Notes: generated by a model from the sequence alone, not told the origin. Counted from the stretch's first letter, positions 20,229 through 28,729 are shown. The stretch: DNA of 63,982 nucleotides from Microvirgula aerodenitrificans DSM 15089 (GCF_000620105.1 NZ_JHVK01000020.1:1-63982); one strand, 5' to 3'. Translations and numbers: made by a program.

Positions 20229-20354
20229 ATGGCAAAAGGTCAGAAGCACGGTAACAAGGAAGCCAAGAAACCCAAGAAGGTCAAGGTCGCCGTCGTGGCG
20301 CCGCAATCGACTTTCCTGCCACCGAAGCCAAGCGGAACATCGACCGGTCATTGA
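20229..20354 (+). CDS. Small basic protein, 41 residues, unknown function
   Basis: ATG at 20229 with GAGGA nine bases upstream. The protein begins MAKGQKHGNKEAKKPKKVKV and ends in a Pro/Ser/Thr-rich tail. About a quarter of residues are lysine, concentrated in the first half; no cysteine, no membrane segment. A terminator follows 20 bases after the stop. Short Lys-rich proteins starting with a similar KGQ...GNKEAKKPKK pattern are, to my recollection, widespread in betaproteobacteria without assigned function. It stands alone between tRNA-Pro and a diguanylate cyclase. Confidence 0.75.
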   Translation: MAKGQKHGNKEAKKPKKVKVAVVAPQSTFLPPKPSGTSTGH

Positions 20355-20374
20355 TCCGGTTTCGTTCCATTGAA

Positions 20375-20397
20375 AAAGCCGCCGTTCAGGCGGCTTT
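20375..20397 (+). terminator. Terminator of the 41-residue protein gene
   Basis: A 9-bp stem AAAGCCGCC / GGCGGCTTT with a 5-base loop; the downstream T content is modest. Confidence 0.7.
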
Positions 20398-20433
20398 CGC
20401 GTTTCTGGCGTTTGCGGGCATCCGGACGAAAAA

Positions 20434-20526
20434 CGCCCTGCCGGTATTGAGCCGCCTGGGACTCAAGTGTGTCTGTCCAACGCCTTGATGGAATGCGACC
20501 CCAAGCGGCTCAATACTGGCAGGGCG
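20434..20526. repeat. Long inverted repeat / stem-loop, 22-bp arms
   Basis: Arms at 20434-20455 (starts CGCCCTGCCGGTATTGAGCC) and 20505-20526 (starts GCGGCTCAATACTGGCAGGG) pair over 22 positions with one difference that becomes a G-U pair in RNA. The 49-base loop holds a smaller TCAAG / CTTGA pairing and a CTGGG / CCCCA near-extension. It lies in a 500-base gene-free stretch. It could be a structured RNA, a terminator or a degenerate mobile repeat. Confidence 0.75.
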
Positions 20527-20856
20527 AATACCCTCGATAGTGTAAGTCTGCGCGGGGAGGCCCCGGGGGACAAGCCGGTATGGCATTTTTTTTGCGGCGC
20601 ATCAAGACACGAGCGTTGCGTCGCCTGCGGGGCGGGGTGAAATTTTGTCTGTTGGTGTCGCTTGCCGGAGGCATGCCATCCATTTGATGCGGCACGGAAT
20701 TCCATGCCGTTCGGCATTCCGGATCAGTAGAAATACGGATTGCGCCGCTGGCGATAAAGCACTAAAAACCCTTGAGCCGGCCATTGCCGGCCTTGTTTCT
20801 GCCGGCTTGTGCCTGATTCCCCGCTTTGTTGATCATACAAGCCTCCTGAGGATCCT
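20527..20856. other. Gene-free upstream region of the diguanylate cyclase
   Basis: About 330 bases with no supported ORF. It includes a T run at 20585-20592, a small CCGGCCATTGCCGGCC hairpin near 20780, and the ribosome binding site TGAGGATCC just before 20857. I could not identify a clear sigma-70 promoter. Confidence 0.4.
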
Positions 20857-22944
20857 ATGCGTGTTTCCTGGCTTCGGGCCTCGCTGCGCACACGCCTGGT
20901 CGTACTCGGTCTGATGGTCAACCTGACACTGGCCGGTATGCTGACCGCCGTGGCGCTGCTGTCCTGGCAATCCCTGCTGCAGCAAGACTTGCACGCGCGC
21001 GGCGATGCAATCAGCGGCCTGCTGGACAGCGGGCTTGCCGCCCTGCTGGCGAAAGGCGATCACTTCGGCATTTATCGCTTTGCCGAATCCGGGGTGGAAA
21101 GCCGGTCCATCTCTTTCCTGGTCGTGCGCGATGCCGCCGGCCATGTCCTCGTTCATACCGCTCCCGACGATCGCAGTGCGCAGCTGGCGCCGATGCCGGT
21201 GCCGGATACCCTGTACAAGCTGTGGCAGGCCGGGCCGGTGCTGGCGCTGAACCGCGACATCCACTACGACGGTCGCAAGGTGGGCAGCGTGCAGTTCGGC
21301 CTGCCGCTGGAGGATATCCGCACCACATTTTACGGGCTGCTGCTGCGCTGCCTGGCCATCTCCAGCCTGGGCGTGGTCGGCCTGCTGCTGCTGCAGCATC
21401 TGCTGCGCTGCTGGATCAGCGAGCCGATCGAAGGCCTTGTGCTGGCGGCAAAGCGGATGGCACGCGGAGAGAGTGGCGGCCTGCTGCCGCGCAGCGGGCC
21501 ACCGGAAGTGATGGCGCTGAGCGAGAGCTTTGCCCAGATGCGCGAGTCACTGGACGAGCGCATGGCCAGCATGCGCATCCAGCAGGACACGCTGAATGCC
21601 ATCGCCGACCATACCTATGCATGGGAGCTGTGGTTCGACCCGCAGGGCAGGGTAGTGTGGGTCAATCCGTCGGTCGAGCGCATTACCGGGCATACCGTCG
21701 AGCAGTGCCTGCAATCGGAACGCTATCTGCTGGACATGGTCAGTGACATCGACCGCGACCGGGTGTCCTGTGCGCTGCGCACCTCGCTGGCCGATCGCAA
21801 GCCGGGCCAGGGCTTCCAGTTCCGGGTCCGGCACAAGAGCGGCGCCAATCTGTGGGTGCTGGCCAGCTGGACGCCGATCTTTGCCGCCGAGGGCCAGTAT
21901 CTCGGCATCCGCGTCAGCCTGCTGGACTGTACCGAAAGCCTGGAAAACCGCCGCGCCCTCGAACAGGCGGTCAGCCGGCTGCGTGTCGAGCAGTTGCGGG
22001 CAAGCCAGCATCTGCGCGATGCCCAGCGCGAGCGGGCCATGCTGGATACGCTGCTGGCCTCGCTGTACATCGGTCTGGTGTTCGTCGATGGTGAACGGCG
22101 GGTGCTGTACGCGAATCCGCTGTTCTCCCAGTTCTGGGGCCTGCCGCAGCTGGATGAACTGGCCGGGCATGTGCTGGAGGAGTTCCTGCCATCGCTGGCC
22201 GAGCTGCTGCACGGTCACAGTGGCGAGGTCGAACTGAAGCTTGACGATGGTCGCATCGTGCTGGTCCGCCTGTCACCGATCGAAGGCGATGGAGACAGTG
22301 GCAGTCTGCTGCTGTGCGAAGACGTGACGGCGGCCCGGGCCAGTGCCGAGCAACTCGTGTTCCTTGCCGAGCGCGATACCCTGACCGGCATTTTCAACCG
22401 CCGCCGCTTCCAGCTGGAAATCGAGCGCATGGTCAAGCAGTCGGAACGCAGCCAGCGCTCCATGGCGCTGCTGACCTTCGACCTCAACGACTTCAAGCTG
22501 GTCAACGACAACCACGGCCATGCTGCCGGCGACATGGTGCTGATCGACATCGCCCGGGTGATCAATCGCACCATCCGCCAGAGCGAGCTGTTCTGCCGGC
22601 TGGGGGGCGACGAGTTCGCCGTCCTGCTGCCGGAAGCCGATGTGTTCGATGCCAGCATGCTGGCCGGTCGCATTGACCAGCATATCCGCGAGATCGCCTT
22701 CGATTTTTCCGGTATCGAGCGGCGGGTCTCGGCGTCGATCGGCATCGCGATCTTCCCCGATCATGCCGCCACGGCCGACGAACTGGTCGCCGCCGCCGAT
22801 GCCGCGATGTATGACGCCAAGAAGGATGACGAGAATGGATGCTGGCGAATCTTCGACGGTGCCACCATGCAGGCCTCGCTGACGTTCCGCCCCCCGCACA
22901 AGCATGATTACGACGGCCGCAACGAGCCGACCGTCATCGTCTGA
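20857..22944 (+). CDS. Membrane-bound PAS-GGDEF diguanylate cyclase
   Basis: 695 residues. Two membrane segments (~14-38 and ~172-192) enclose a periplasmic sensing domain, followed by a HAMP-like linker, a PAS domain (~240-365, WVNPSVERITGHT), a second PAS-like region (~395-490, YIGLVFVDGERRVLYANPLF) and a C-terminal GGDEF domain with intact RLGGDEFAVLLPEAD. It should make cyclic di-GMP from two GTP in response to an extracytoplasmic cue. The product-inhibition I-site position reads RQSE instead of RxxD five residues before GGDEF, so feedback inhibition may be weak. TGAGGA precedes the start. It is probably monocistronic. Confidence 0.92.
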   Translation: MRVSWLRASLRTRLVVLGLMVNLTLAGMLTAVALLSWQSLLQQDLHARGDAISGLLDSGLAALLAKGDHFGIYRFAESGVESRSISFLVVRDAAGHVLVHTAPDDRSAQLAPMPVPDTLYKLWQAGPVLALNRDIHYDGRKVGSVQFGLPLEDIRTTFYGLLLRCLAISSLGVVGLLLLQHLLRCWISEPIEGLVLAAKRMARGESGGLLPRSGPPEVMALSESFAQMRESLDERMASMRIQQDTLNAIADHTYAWELWFDPQGRVVWVNPSVERITGHTVEQCLQSERYLLDMVSDIDRDRVSCALRTSLADRKPGQGFQFRVRHKSGANLWVLASWTPIFAAEGQYLGIRVSLLDCTESLENRRALEQAVSRLRVEQLRASQHLRDAQRERAMLDTLLASLYIGLVFVDGERRVLYANPLFSQFWGLPQLDELAGHVLEEFLPSLAELLHGHSGEVELKLDDGRIVLVRLSPIEGDGDSGSLLLCEDVTAARASAEQLVFLAERDTLTGIFNRRRFQLEIERMVKQSERSQRSMALLTFDLNDFKLVNDNHGHAAGDMVLIDIARVINRTIRQSELFCRLGGDEFAVLLPEADVFDASMLAGRIDQHIREIAFDFSGIERRVSASIGIAIFPDHAATADELVAAADAAMYDAKKDDENGCWRIFDGATMQASLTFRPPHKHDYDGRNEPTVIV

Positions 22945-23158
22945 ACACGGATACACCGCCCCTTTCACGCCGTTTCTTCTGCCGCCGGCTCTCTGCCGGC
23001 CCGGCCCTGCTGCGCAAGGACGGGCCAATTGAAGGCATAATGGTGGCGGGATCCCGTCCGGGTGTGCGTAGCGCACGGGAGGGTGTCCCGCGGCGAGGTA
23101 ATTCCTCCCTGACCGCATTTTTGTCACACAACGGTATTACCGTGCGTAAAGGAAAGTC

Positions 23159-23431
23159 ATGGCACGCATGATTCATTGCATCAAACTCGGTCGCGAAGCT
23201 GAAGGACTCGAGTTTCCGCCGCTGCCCGGCGAACTGGGCAAGAAAATCTACGAGCAGGTCTCCAAAGAAGCCTGGCAGGCCTGGCTCAAGCACCAGACCA
23301 TGCTGATCAACGAGAATCGCCTGAGTCTCGCCGATCCGCGTGCGCGTCAGTATCTGACCCAGCAACTGCAGAATTACTTCTTCGGCGCCGGTGCGGACAT
23401 GCCGAACGGCTTCGTGCCGCCGAGCGCCTGA
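23159..23431 (+). CDS. yggX: Fe(II)-trafficking / oxidative damage protection protein YggX
   Basis: 90 residues, the family size. It begins [20 protein letters not shown] with the conserved Cys7, then [20 protein letters not shown] and [10 protein letters not shown]. It is thought to protect iron-sulfur proteins and help iron handling in the cytoplasm. AAAGGAAAG precedes the start. A GC hairpin (23441-23459) follows the stop by 9 bases. The 214-base upstream gap contains no gene. Confidence 0.95.
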   Translation: MARMIHCIKLGREAEGLEFPPLPGELGKKIYEQVSKEAWQAWLKHQTMLINENRLSLADPRARQYLTQQLQNYFFGAGADMPNGFVPPSA

Positions 23432-23551
23432 CCGGCGTCTTCCGCCCGGACCGGGCGGAGGCGACTGCGTGAACACGTGTGCCGGAGAGTGACGGCGGCC
23501 GGCCGGAGGGTCCCGCCGTCACGACGAATACGATTGTGAACAGGAACAAGA

Positions 23552-25624
23552 ATGGGCGCCACAGCCGATACGCTACTCAACCGGGAACTCGGACTCATCG
23601 AATTCAACCGCCGTGTGCTGGCGCAAGCGGAGGATGAAACGCTCCCGCTGCTGGAGCGGCTGAAGTTCCTCTGTATCGTATCGTCCAATCTGGACGAGTT
23701 CTTCGAGGTCCGGGTGGCCTGGCTGAAGGACAACGTCCAGCACAACCCGAACCGGATCCTGGCGGACGGTTCGACGCCGGGACAGGCGCTGGCCAAGGTG
23801 GCGACTGCCGCCCGCGAGCTGATCCGTCGCCAGTACGATGTGCTGCGCGCCAATGTGCTGCCGGCCCTGCGCAGTGCCGGCGTGGTGTTTCTGCGTCGCG
23901 CCGAATGGAGCGTCGAGCAGCGCGCGTGGATTCGCGACTATTTCCTGCGCGAAGTGCTGCCGGTGCTGACACCGATCGGGCTCGATCCGTCACACCCGTT
24001 TCCGAAACTGCTGAACAAGAGTCTGAACTTTGCCATCGAGCTGGAAGGGCGCGACGCGTTCGGCCGCAATTCCGGCATTGCCATTGTTCAGGCACCGCGC
24101 ATCCTGCCGCGGGTCATCAAGCTGCCGGAAGTGATTTCCGGCCCGCACCAGTTCGTTTTCCTGTCGTCGATCGTGCACGAGCATATCGACGAGCTGTTTG
24201 CCGGCATGACGGTCAAGGGCTTCTACCAGTTCCGCGTGACCCGCAACAGCGAACTGACGGTTGAGGAAGAAGAACTCAAGAACCTGCGCACTGCGCTGCA
24301 GGGCGAATTGCGTCAGCGCCAGTATGGCGATGCCGTCCGGCTGGAGATCGCCGACAACTGCCCTGCGCACATGGAAGATTACCTGCTGGCGCAGTTCACG
24401 CTGCAGCGCGACGACGTGTTCCGCGTCGACGGCCCGGTCAATCTGGTACGGCTGATGCAGGTACCGGACATGGTTGACGTGCCGGCGCTGAAATTCCGTC
24501 CGTTCGTGCCGGCCTTGCCGTCACTGCTGGCGAAGAAGGCGACGCTGTTCGAAGCCATGCGCAAGCAGGACATCCTGCTGCACCATCCGTTCCAGTCGTT
24601 CCAGCCGGTGATCGACCTGCTGAATCTCGGGGCCACCGATCCGCAGGTGGTCGCCATCAAGATGACCGTCTACCGTACCGGTACCGATTCGGTGCTGATG
24701 GAGTCGCTGATTGCCGCCGCCCGTGCCGGCAAGCAGGTGACGGTCATTGTCGAGCTGATGGCCCGCTTCGACGAAGAAGCCAACATCAGCTGGGCGCAGC
24801 GGCTGGAAGATGCCGGGGCGCACGTGGTCTACGGCGTCTACGGCTACAAGGTGCACGCCAAGATGCTGATGGTCGTGCGCCGCGAGGAGGGGCAGCTGCG
24901 GCGCTATGTGCATCTCGGCACCGGCAACTACCATCCGCGCACCGCGCGCATGTATACCGACTTCGGCCTGCTGACCTGCAACGACGACATCGCCAGCGAC
25001 GTCAACGACCTGTTCGTGCAGATTACCGGCCTGGGGCGCGCCAGCAAGCTCAAGCATCTGCTGAGTTCGCCCTTCACGCTGCTGCCGGGCATGGTCGAGC
25101 GCATCCGCGCCGAGGCCGAGCACGCAAAGGCCGGCAAGCCGGCGCGCATCATTGCCAAGATGAATGCGCTGCTGGAAGGCGAGATCATCGGCGAGCTGTA
25201 CGCGGCCAGTCAGGCCGGGGTGAAGATCCAGCTGATCGTGCGCGGCGTCTGCGCGCTGAAGCCCGGCGTGCCCGGGCTGTCGGAAAACATCACCGTGCGT
25301 TCCATCATCGGCCGCTTCCTCGAGCACAGCCGGGTGTTCTATTACCTGAACGGTGGCAACGAAGACCTGTTCATTTCCAGCGCCGACTGGATGGGACGCA
25401 ACTTCTTCCGTCGCATCGAGACCTGCGTGCCGATCCTCGACAAGAAGATCAAGCAGCGCATCATCCGCGAAGGCCTGAAGCCCTATCTGGCCGACAACGG
25501 CAATGCCTGGGAAATGAGTGCGGACGGCAGCTATCGCCATCGCACCACGCGCGGCCAGCCGCGCATCGCCCAGGAATCACTGCTGGCGGAGCTGACGGTC
25601 GCCAGCCGGGCCATCAAGCGCTGA
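23552..25624 (+). CDS. ppk: Polyphosphate kinase 1
   Basis: 690 residues, full PPK1 length. It polymerises the gamma phosphate of ATP into polyphosphate. Order: N domain (NRELGLIEFNRRVLAQAEDE), head domain, and two phospholipase-D-like C domains. The phosphorylated histidine is His454 in HLGTGNYHPRTARMYTDFGL. A second conserved histidine lies in RFLEHSRVFYYLNGG, followed by FISSADWMGRNFFRR. It overlaps the next gene by one base (TGATG). Confidence 0.97.
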   Translation: MGATADTLLNRELGLIEFNRRVLAQAEDETLPLLERLKFLCIVSSNLDEFFEVRVAWLKDNVQHNPNRILADGSTPGQALAKVATAARELIRRQYDVLRANVLPALRSAGVVFLRRAEWSVEQRAWIRDYFLREVLPVLTPIGLDPSHPFPKLLNKSLNFAIELEGRDAFGRNSGIAIVQAPRILPRVIKLPEVISGPHQFVFLSSIVHEHIDELFAGMTVKGFYQFRVTRNSELTVEEEELKNLRTALQGELRQRQYGDAVRLEIADNCPAHMEDYLLAQFTLQRDDVFRVDGPVNLVRLMQVPDMVDVPALKFRPFVPALPSLLAKKATLFEAMRKQDILLHHPFQSFQPVIDLLNLGATDPQVVAIKMTVYRTGTDSVLMESLIAAARAGKQVTVIVELMARFDEEANISWAQRLEDAGAHVVYGVYGYKVHAKMLMVVRREEGQLRRYVHLGTGNYHPRTARMYTDFGLLTCNDDIASDVNDLFVQITGLGRASKLKHLLSSPFTLLPGMVERIRAEAEHAKAGKPARIIAKMNALLEGEIIGELYAASQAGVKIQLIVRGVCALKPGVPGLSENITVRSIIGRFLEHSRVFYYLNGGNEDLFISSADWMGRNFFRRIETCVPILDKKIKQRIIREGLKPYLADNGNAWEMSADGSYRHRTTRGQPRIAQESLLAELTVASRAIKR

Positions 25625-26109
25625 TGGAGATGCTCTGGCTCGGCTGGCTGGCCGGTCTGGTCCTGATCGGGCTGGGACTAGCCGGCTGTCTGCTGCCGGC
25701 GCTGCCCGGTCTGCCGCTGGTGTTCCTTGGCGGGCTGGCCATTGCCTGGGCCGGCGATTTCCGGCAGATCGGCTCGACCACGCTGATCGTGACCGCCGTG
25801 CTGGCCGCACTGGGCATGATGGCCGACTTCCTGGCCGGCACCCTCGGCGCCCGGGCGTTCGGTGCCAGCGGCAAGGCGGTCTGGGGTGCGCTGCTTGGCA
25901 GCATGATCGGGCTGTTCTTCGGCCTGCCCGGGCTGCTGCTCGGGCCGCTGCTGGGGGCGGCCATCGGCGAATGGCTGGCGCGCCGTGACGCCTATCAGGC
26001 CGGCAAGGTCGGGCTGGCGACGCTGGTCGGGCTGGTGATCGGTACGGCGGCCAAGATCGGTGCGGCGCTGGCGATGATCGGCGCGCTGGGCATTGCGTTG
26101 CTGTTCTGA
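25624..26109 (+). CDS. DUF456-type small membrane protein
   Basis: 161 residues made almost entirely of hydrophobic, Gly-rich membrane segments (four or five), for example LAGLVLIGLGLAGCLLPALP and GLFFGLPGLLLGPLLGAAIG. The pattern PxLPGxPLxFxG near the N terminus and the GxxxG-rich middle match DUF456 proteins, whose function is unknown. Translation is coupled to ppk through the TGATG overlap. Confidence 0.85.
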   Translation: MEMLWLGWLAGLVLIGLGLAGCLLPALPGLPLVFLGGLAIAWAGDFRQIGSTTLIVTAVLAALGMMADFLAGTLGARAFGASGKAVWGALLGSMIGLFFGLPGLLLGPLLGAAIGEWLARRDAYQAGKVGLATLVGLVIGTAAKIGAALAMIGALGIALLF

Positions 26110-26217
26110 GCCGCTCGTGGCGGATCGCTGCACTGGTCGATGACGCCCGTCCCCGGCGCCCGGTTCCTATAATCCGGTCATGGTGGTCAGGGATTGTCGT
26201 GCCGGAAGGAGCGTGCC

Positions 26218-27246
26218 ATGGTCAGCCCCTCTCGCGCTGCCCGTCTGCCGTCCCGGATTGTCGGCAAGCCCTGCGTGGGGCTGCACGGGCAGCTGCTCGA
26301 CTGGCTCGATGACTCAACGCCGTACTACCATCTGGGCCACGGCGCGCGCAGTTTCAACCCGGTCAGCCAGCGTTTTGTCAGCATGGACCCGTACAGCCCG
26401 TTTGCCGGTGGCGGCGACAATCCCTATGCCTTTTGCCTCGGCGACCCGGTCAATCGCAGTGATCCGTCCGGTTATGTCAGTCAGCTGGGGGGCTGGACCA
26501 TCCTGCTGGGCGCGCTTGGCATCATGCTGTCGCTGGTGTCACTGGGCGTGGCGCTACCCGCTTTCGGGCTGGTGACTGGTGCCATCAGCGGATTGTCCTG
26601 TGTGGTGTCGATGACGGGGAGCGCGCTCGGCATTGCTGCCGCGCTGATGGAAAACCACGAACCGGTGCTGGCACGCAAGATGGGGGACGTGGCCAACTGG
26701 CTGAGCATGGCCGGCGCAGTCATCGCCGTTTTCGGCGTGGGGGTCGTGCTGTGGCAGCGGCTGGCCTCGCGTGGATTTATCAGTGGATCCATCAGCGGCA
26801 AGAGCGCCGTCGTTTTCGACCGGCGGGGCCGTCCGGAATTCCTGTTCGCCGAGCGCTATCGCAATGGCTCATTGCTCGCCATGCACGGAAGCCGGGAAGG
26901 GATGCTGTACGGGCCGGGTCAGGGGTGGCTGCCCGCCCGCAAATGGGGGCTGCAGCTGCGCTCGAGTCTGTTGTACCAGTCGAGCAATCGCAGCGGGCCG
27001 CTGTATCTGATGGCCTGCCATGCCGGCCGGCAGCCAGCCTCCGGGCTGGCCAATGCCCAGATACTGTCCAGTGTGCTGGACAGGAATGTCATTGCAGCCA
27101 GAAACGTGGTTTCGGTCGGCTGGGATTCAGGAAATACCCTGGGGCGCGCCCTGTTCGGGATGAAGGGAATGGGTACCCATCACCGGACGCTGCATTTCTT
27201 CGACCTGTATCACCAGCCGTTCCGTACCTTCACGCCATTCACCTAG
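26218..27246 (+). CDS. Second orphan RHS-core protein, paralogue of the gene at 482
   Basis: 342 residues from ATG 26218, preferred because GGAAGGAG lies just upstream; a TTG eight codons earlier is possible. The RHS core (~20-88) reads HGQLLDW, YYHLGHGARSFNP, QRFVSMDPYSPFAGGGDNPY and PVNRSDPSGY. The hydrophobic region spans ~92-182. The C-terminal domain contains GSLLAMHGSREGMLYGPG (His223) and RSGPLYLMACHAG (Cys267), aligned with His223/Cys268 of the first copy, then NAQILSSVLDRNVIA, also shared. The last ~45 residues differ between paralogues, as expected of a variable tip. A TATAAT hexamer lies at 26168-26173 but without a clear -35. Convergent with the HDAC-family gene; no immunity gene evident. 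Function unknown. Confidence 0.85.
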   Translation: MVSPSRAARLPSRIVGKPCVGLHGQLLDWLDDSTPYYHLGHGARSFNPVSQRFVSMDPYSPFAGGGDNPYAFCLGDPVNRSDPSGYVSQLGGWTILLGALGIMLSLVSLGVALPAFGLVTGAISGLSCVVSMTGSALGIAAALMENHEPVLARKMGDVANWLSMAGAVIAVFGVGVVLWQRLASRGFISGSISGKSAVVFDRRGRPEFLFAERYRNGSLLAMHGSREGMLYGPGQGWLPARKWGLQLRSSLLYQSSNRSGPLYLMACHAGRQPASGLANAQILSSVLDRNVIAARNVVSVGWDSGNTLGRALFGMKGMGTHHRTLHFFDLYHQPFRTFTPFT

Positions 27247-27263
27247 CGGACCCCGCGCCGGTG

Positions 27264-28220
27264 TCAGCCATCACTCAGCGCACGGATATGCGCGGCGACG
27301 CTGCGACCGAGCGGCGACAGCTCGTAGCCGCCTTCCAGCACCGACACGATGCGCCCTTCGCAATGTTCGGCGGCAAAGCGCATCAGCTCGCGCGTGACCC
27401 ACTCGTAGTCGGCCTCCACCAGCCCCATCGAACCCATGTCGTCCTCGCGGTGGGCATCGAAGCCGGCCGAGATGAAGATCATCTGCGGATCGAACGCAGT
27501 CAGCCGTGGCCACCACTGCTCCTGGACCACCTTGCGGAAGTCGGCGCCGCTGCTGCCGGCCTTCATCGGCACATTGACCATGTTCTCGCCCAGCGGCGCA
27601 TCGCCACAGTACGGGAAGAACGGGTGCTGGAAGATCGAGCACATCAGCACGTGCGGATCGTCGCGGAAGATTTCCTCGGTGCCGTTGCCGTGATGCACGT
27701 CGAAATCGATGATGGCAATGCGCTCCAGTCCGTGACGGAACTGGGCGTGGCGGACGCCGACGGCGAGATTGTTGTAGTAACAGAAGCCCATGGCCTTTGC
27801 CGACTCGGCATGGTGGCCGGGCGGGCGGATGGCGCAGAACGCATTGGGCGCCTGGTGGCTGCAGACCAGGTCCACGGCACGCACCACGGCGCCGGCCGCA
27901 CGCTTGGCGGCGATCAGCGTGCCGGGCGACATGGCGGTGTCGGAGTCCAGCCGGAACGTGCCGGCCAGCGGCAGGCTCATCTCCAGGTATTCAAGGTAGC
28001 GCGGCGCATGCACGCGCGCGAGCTGTTCATCGCTTACGACCGGCGCTTCGACTTCAGTCAGGAAATCGAACAGTTGCGACGCGATCAGTTGATCGCGAAT
28101 CGCCACCAGACGGGCAGGGCATTCGGGGTGTCCTTCGCCAACGTTGTGCTGCATGCAGTCGTTGTGCGAGACATAGGCGGTGAGCCCTGGCGCAAACTTT
28201 TGCTTAAGCCAGTCGAACAA
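27264..28220 (-). CDS. Histone-deacetylase-family amidohydrolase
   Basis: 318 residues. Zinc-dependent deacetylase fold related to acetylpolyamine amidohydrolase and AcuC. Active-site motifs are complete: RPPGHHAE, IIDFDVHHGNGTEEIF (metal ligands), ISAGFDAHREDD and LEGGYE. Substrate unknown; in bacteria it may be acetylated polyamines, acetoin-related compounds or proteins. The start is TTG at 28220 with GAGGAG seven to eight bases upstream, a strong site that compensates for the weak codon. Only 17 bases separate its stop from the convergent RHS-core gene. Confidence 0.93.
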   Translation of the reverse strand: MFDWLKQKFAPGLTAYVSHNDCMQHNVGEGHPECPARLVAIRDQLIASQLFDFLTEVEAPVVSDEQLARVHAPRYLEYLEMSLPLAGTFRLDSDTAMSPGTLIAAKRAAGAVVRAVDLVCSHQAPNAFCAIRPPGHHAESAKAMGFCYYNNLAVGVRHAQFRHGLERIAIIDFDVHHGNGTEEIFRDDPHVLMCSIFQHPFFPYCGDAPLGENMVNVPMKAGSSGADFRKVVQEQWWPRLTAFDPQMIFISAGFDAHREDDMGSMGLVEADYEWVTRELMRFAAEHCEGRIVSVLEGGYELSPLGRSVAAHIRALSDG

Positions 28221-28380
28221 GGCCGTCTCCTCTATGGTTTTGTCATCGGCTGTCCGTCAAAAGTGTGCGCTGTGGCCGGGCTATTTGCAATGCGCGCCAG
28301 CGATTCAAATGACATTTTTTTGATATTGCCCAAAGAAGGCGGGCAGGGCGGCGAGAGGGGAGCGACCGGCGGCAGAAACG

Positions 28381-28410
28381 AAAAAAGCCAACCGAATCAT
28401 CGGTTGGCTT
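28381..28410 (-). terminator. Intrinsic terminator of the tRNA-Leu genes
   Basis: An 11-bp stem (AAGCCAACCGA / TCGGTTGGCTT on the plus strand), a 4-base loop, and a run of A on the plus strand giving T residues on the minus transcript. Confidence 0.92.
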
Positions 28411-28422
28411 CTTTCGCGGATT

Positions 28423-28509
28423 TGGTGCCCAGGAGAAGACTCGAACTTCCACAGTGTTGCCACCGCTAGGACCTGAACCTAGTGCGTCTACCAATTCCGC
28501 CACCTGGGC
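28423..28509 (-). tRNA. tRNA-Leu (anticodon CAG), copy 2
   Basis: An 87-base class II tRNA with acceptor GCCCAGG, D-arm TGGCGGAATTGGTAGACGC, anticodon loop TTCAGGT giving CAG, a long variable arm (CGGTGGCAACACTG), T-arm GTTCGAGTC and encoded CCA. The sequence is identical to the copy at 28572-28658. Both are probably on one transcript. Confidence 0.96.
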
Positions 28510-28571
28510 AATTTCATTCGGGATTTTTTTGCTGTGACTCGTTAGAATCACGGCAAGCGCGGGTATTTAGC

Positions 28572-28658
28572 TGGTGCCCAGGAGAAGACTCGAACTTCCA
28601 CAGTGTTGCCACCGCTAGGACCTGAACCTAGTGCGTCTACCAATTCCGCCACCTGGGC
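28572..28658 (-). tRNA. tRNA-Leu (anticodon CAG), copy 1
   Basis: Identical over all 87 bases to the copy 62 bases downstream on the same strand. It is the promoter-proximal copy: a near-ideal promoter lies 44 bases upstream at 28702-28729. CUG is the dominant leucine codon in this GC-rich genome, so two tandem copies make sense. Confidence 0.96.
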
Positions 28659-28701
28659 CCGCGCTTCTTTGCGACTTGGTGTCGCTCCGAATGAGACGCG
28701 A

Positions 28702-28729
28702 ATTATAAGCACCTCTCAGAGGCTGTCAA
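28702..28729 (-). promoter_or_regulatory. Consensus sigma-70 promoter for tRNA-Leu, overlapping the rnr start
   Basis: On the minus strand TTGACA (28729-28724), a 16-base spacer and TATAAT (28707-28702): both hexamers match consensus perfectly. The start point would lie ~36 bases before the first tRNA-Leu. The -35 hexamer includes the first base of the rnr ATG and covers the rnr ribosome-binding region. Confidence 0.85.

Noticed and set aside
20488-20640. A ~50-codon plus-strand frame starting MECDPKRLNTG
   Set aside because: No ribosome binding site, it overlaps the long inverted repeat, and its composition is unconvincing.
20640-20856. Possible c-di-GMP riboswitch before the diguanylate cyclase
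   Set aside because: Some purine-rich segments look suggestive, but the conserved GEMM elements (GGCAAACC-like and CGCAAAGCC-like in order with the right helices) are absent.
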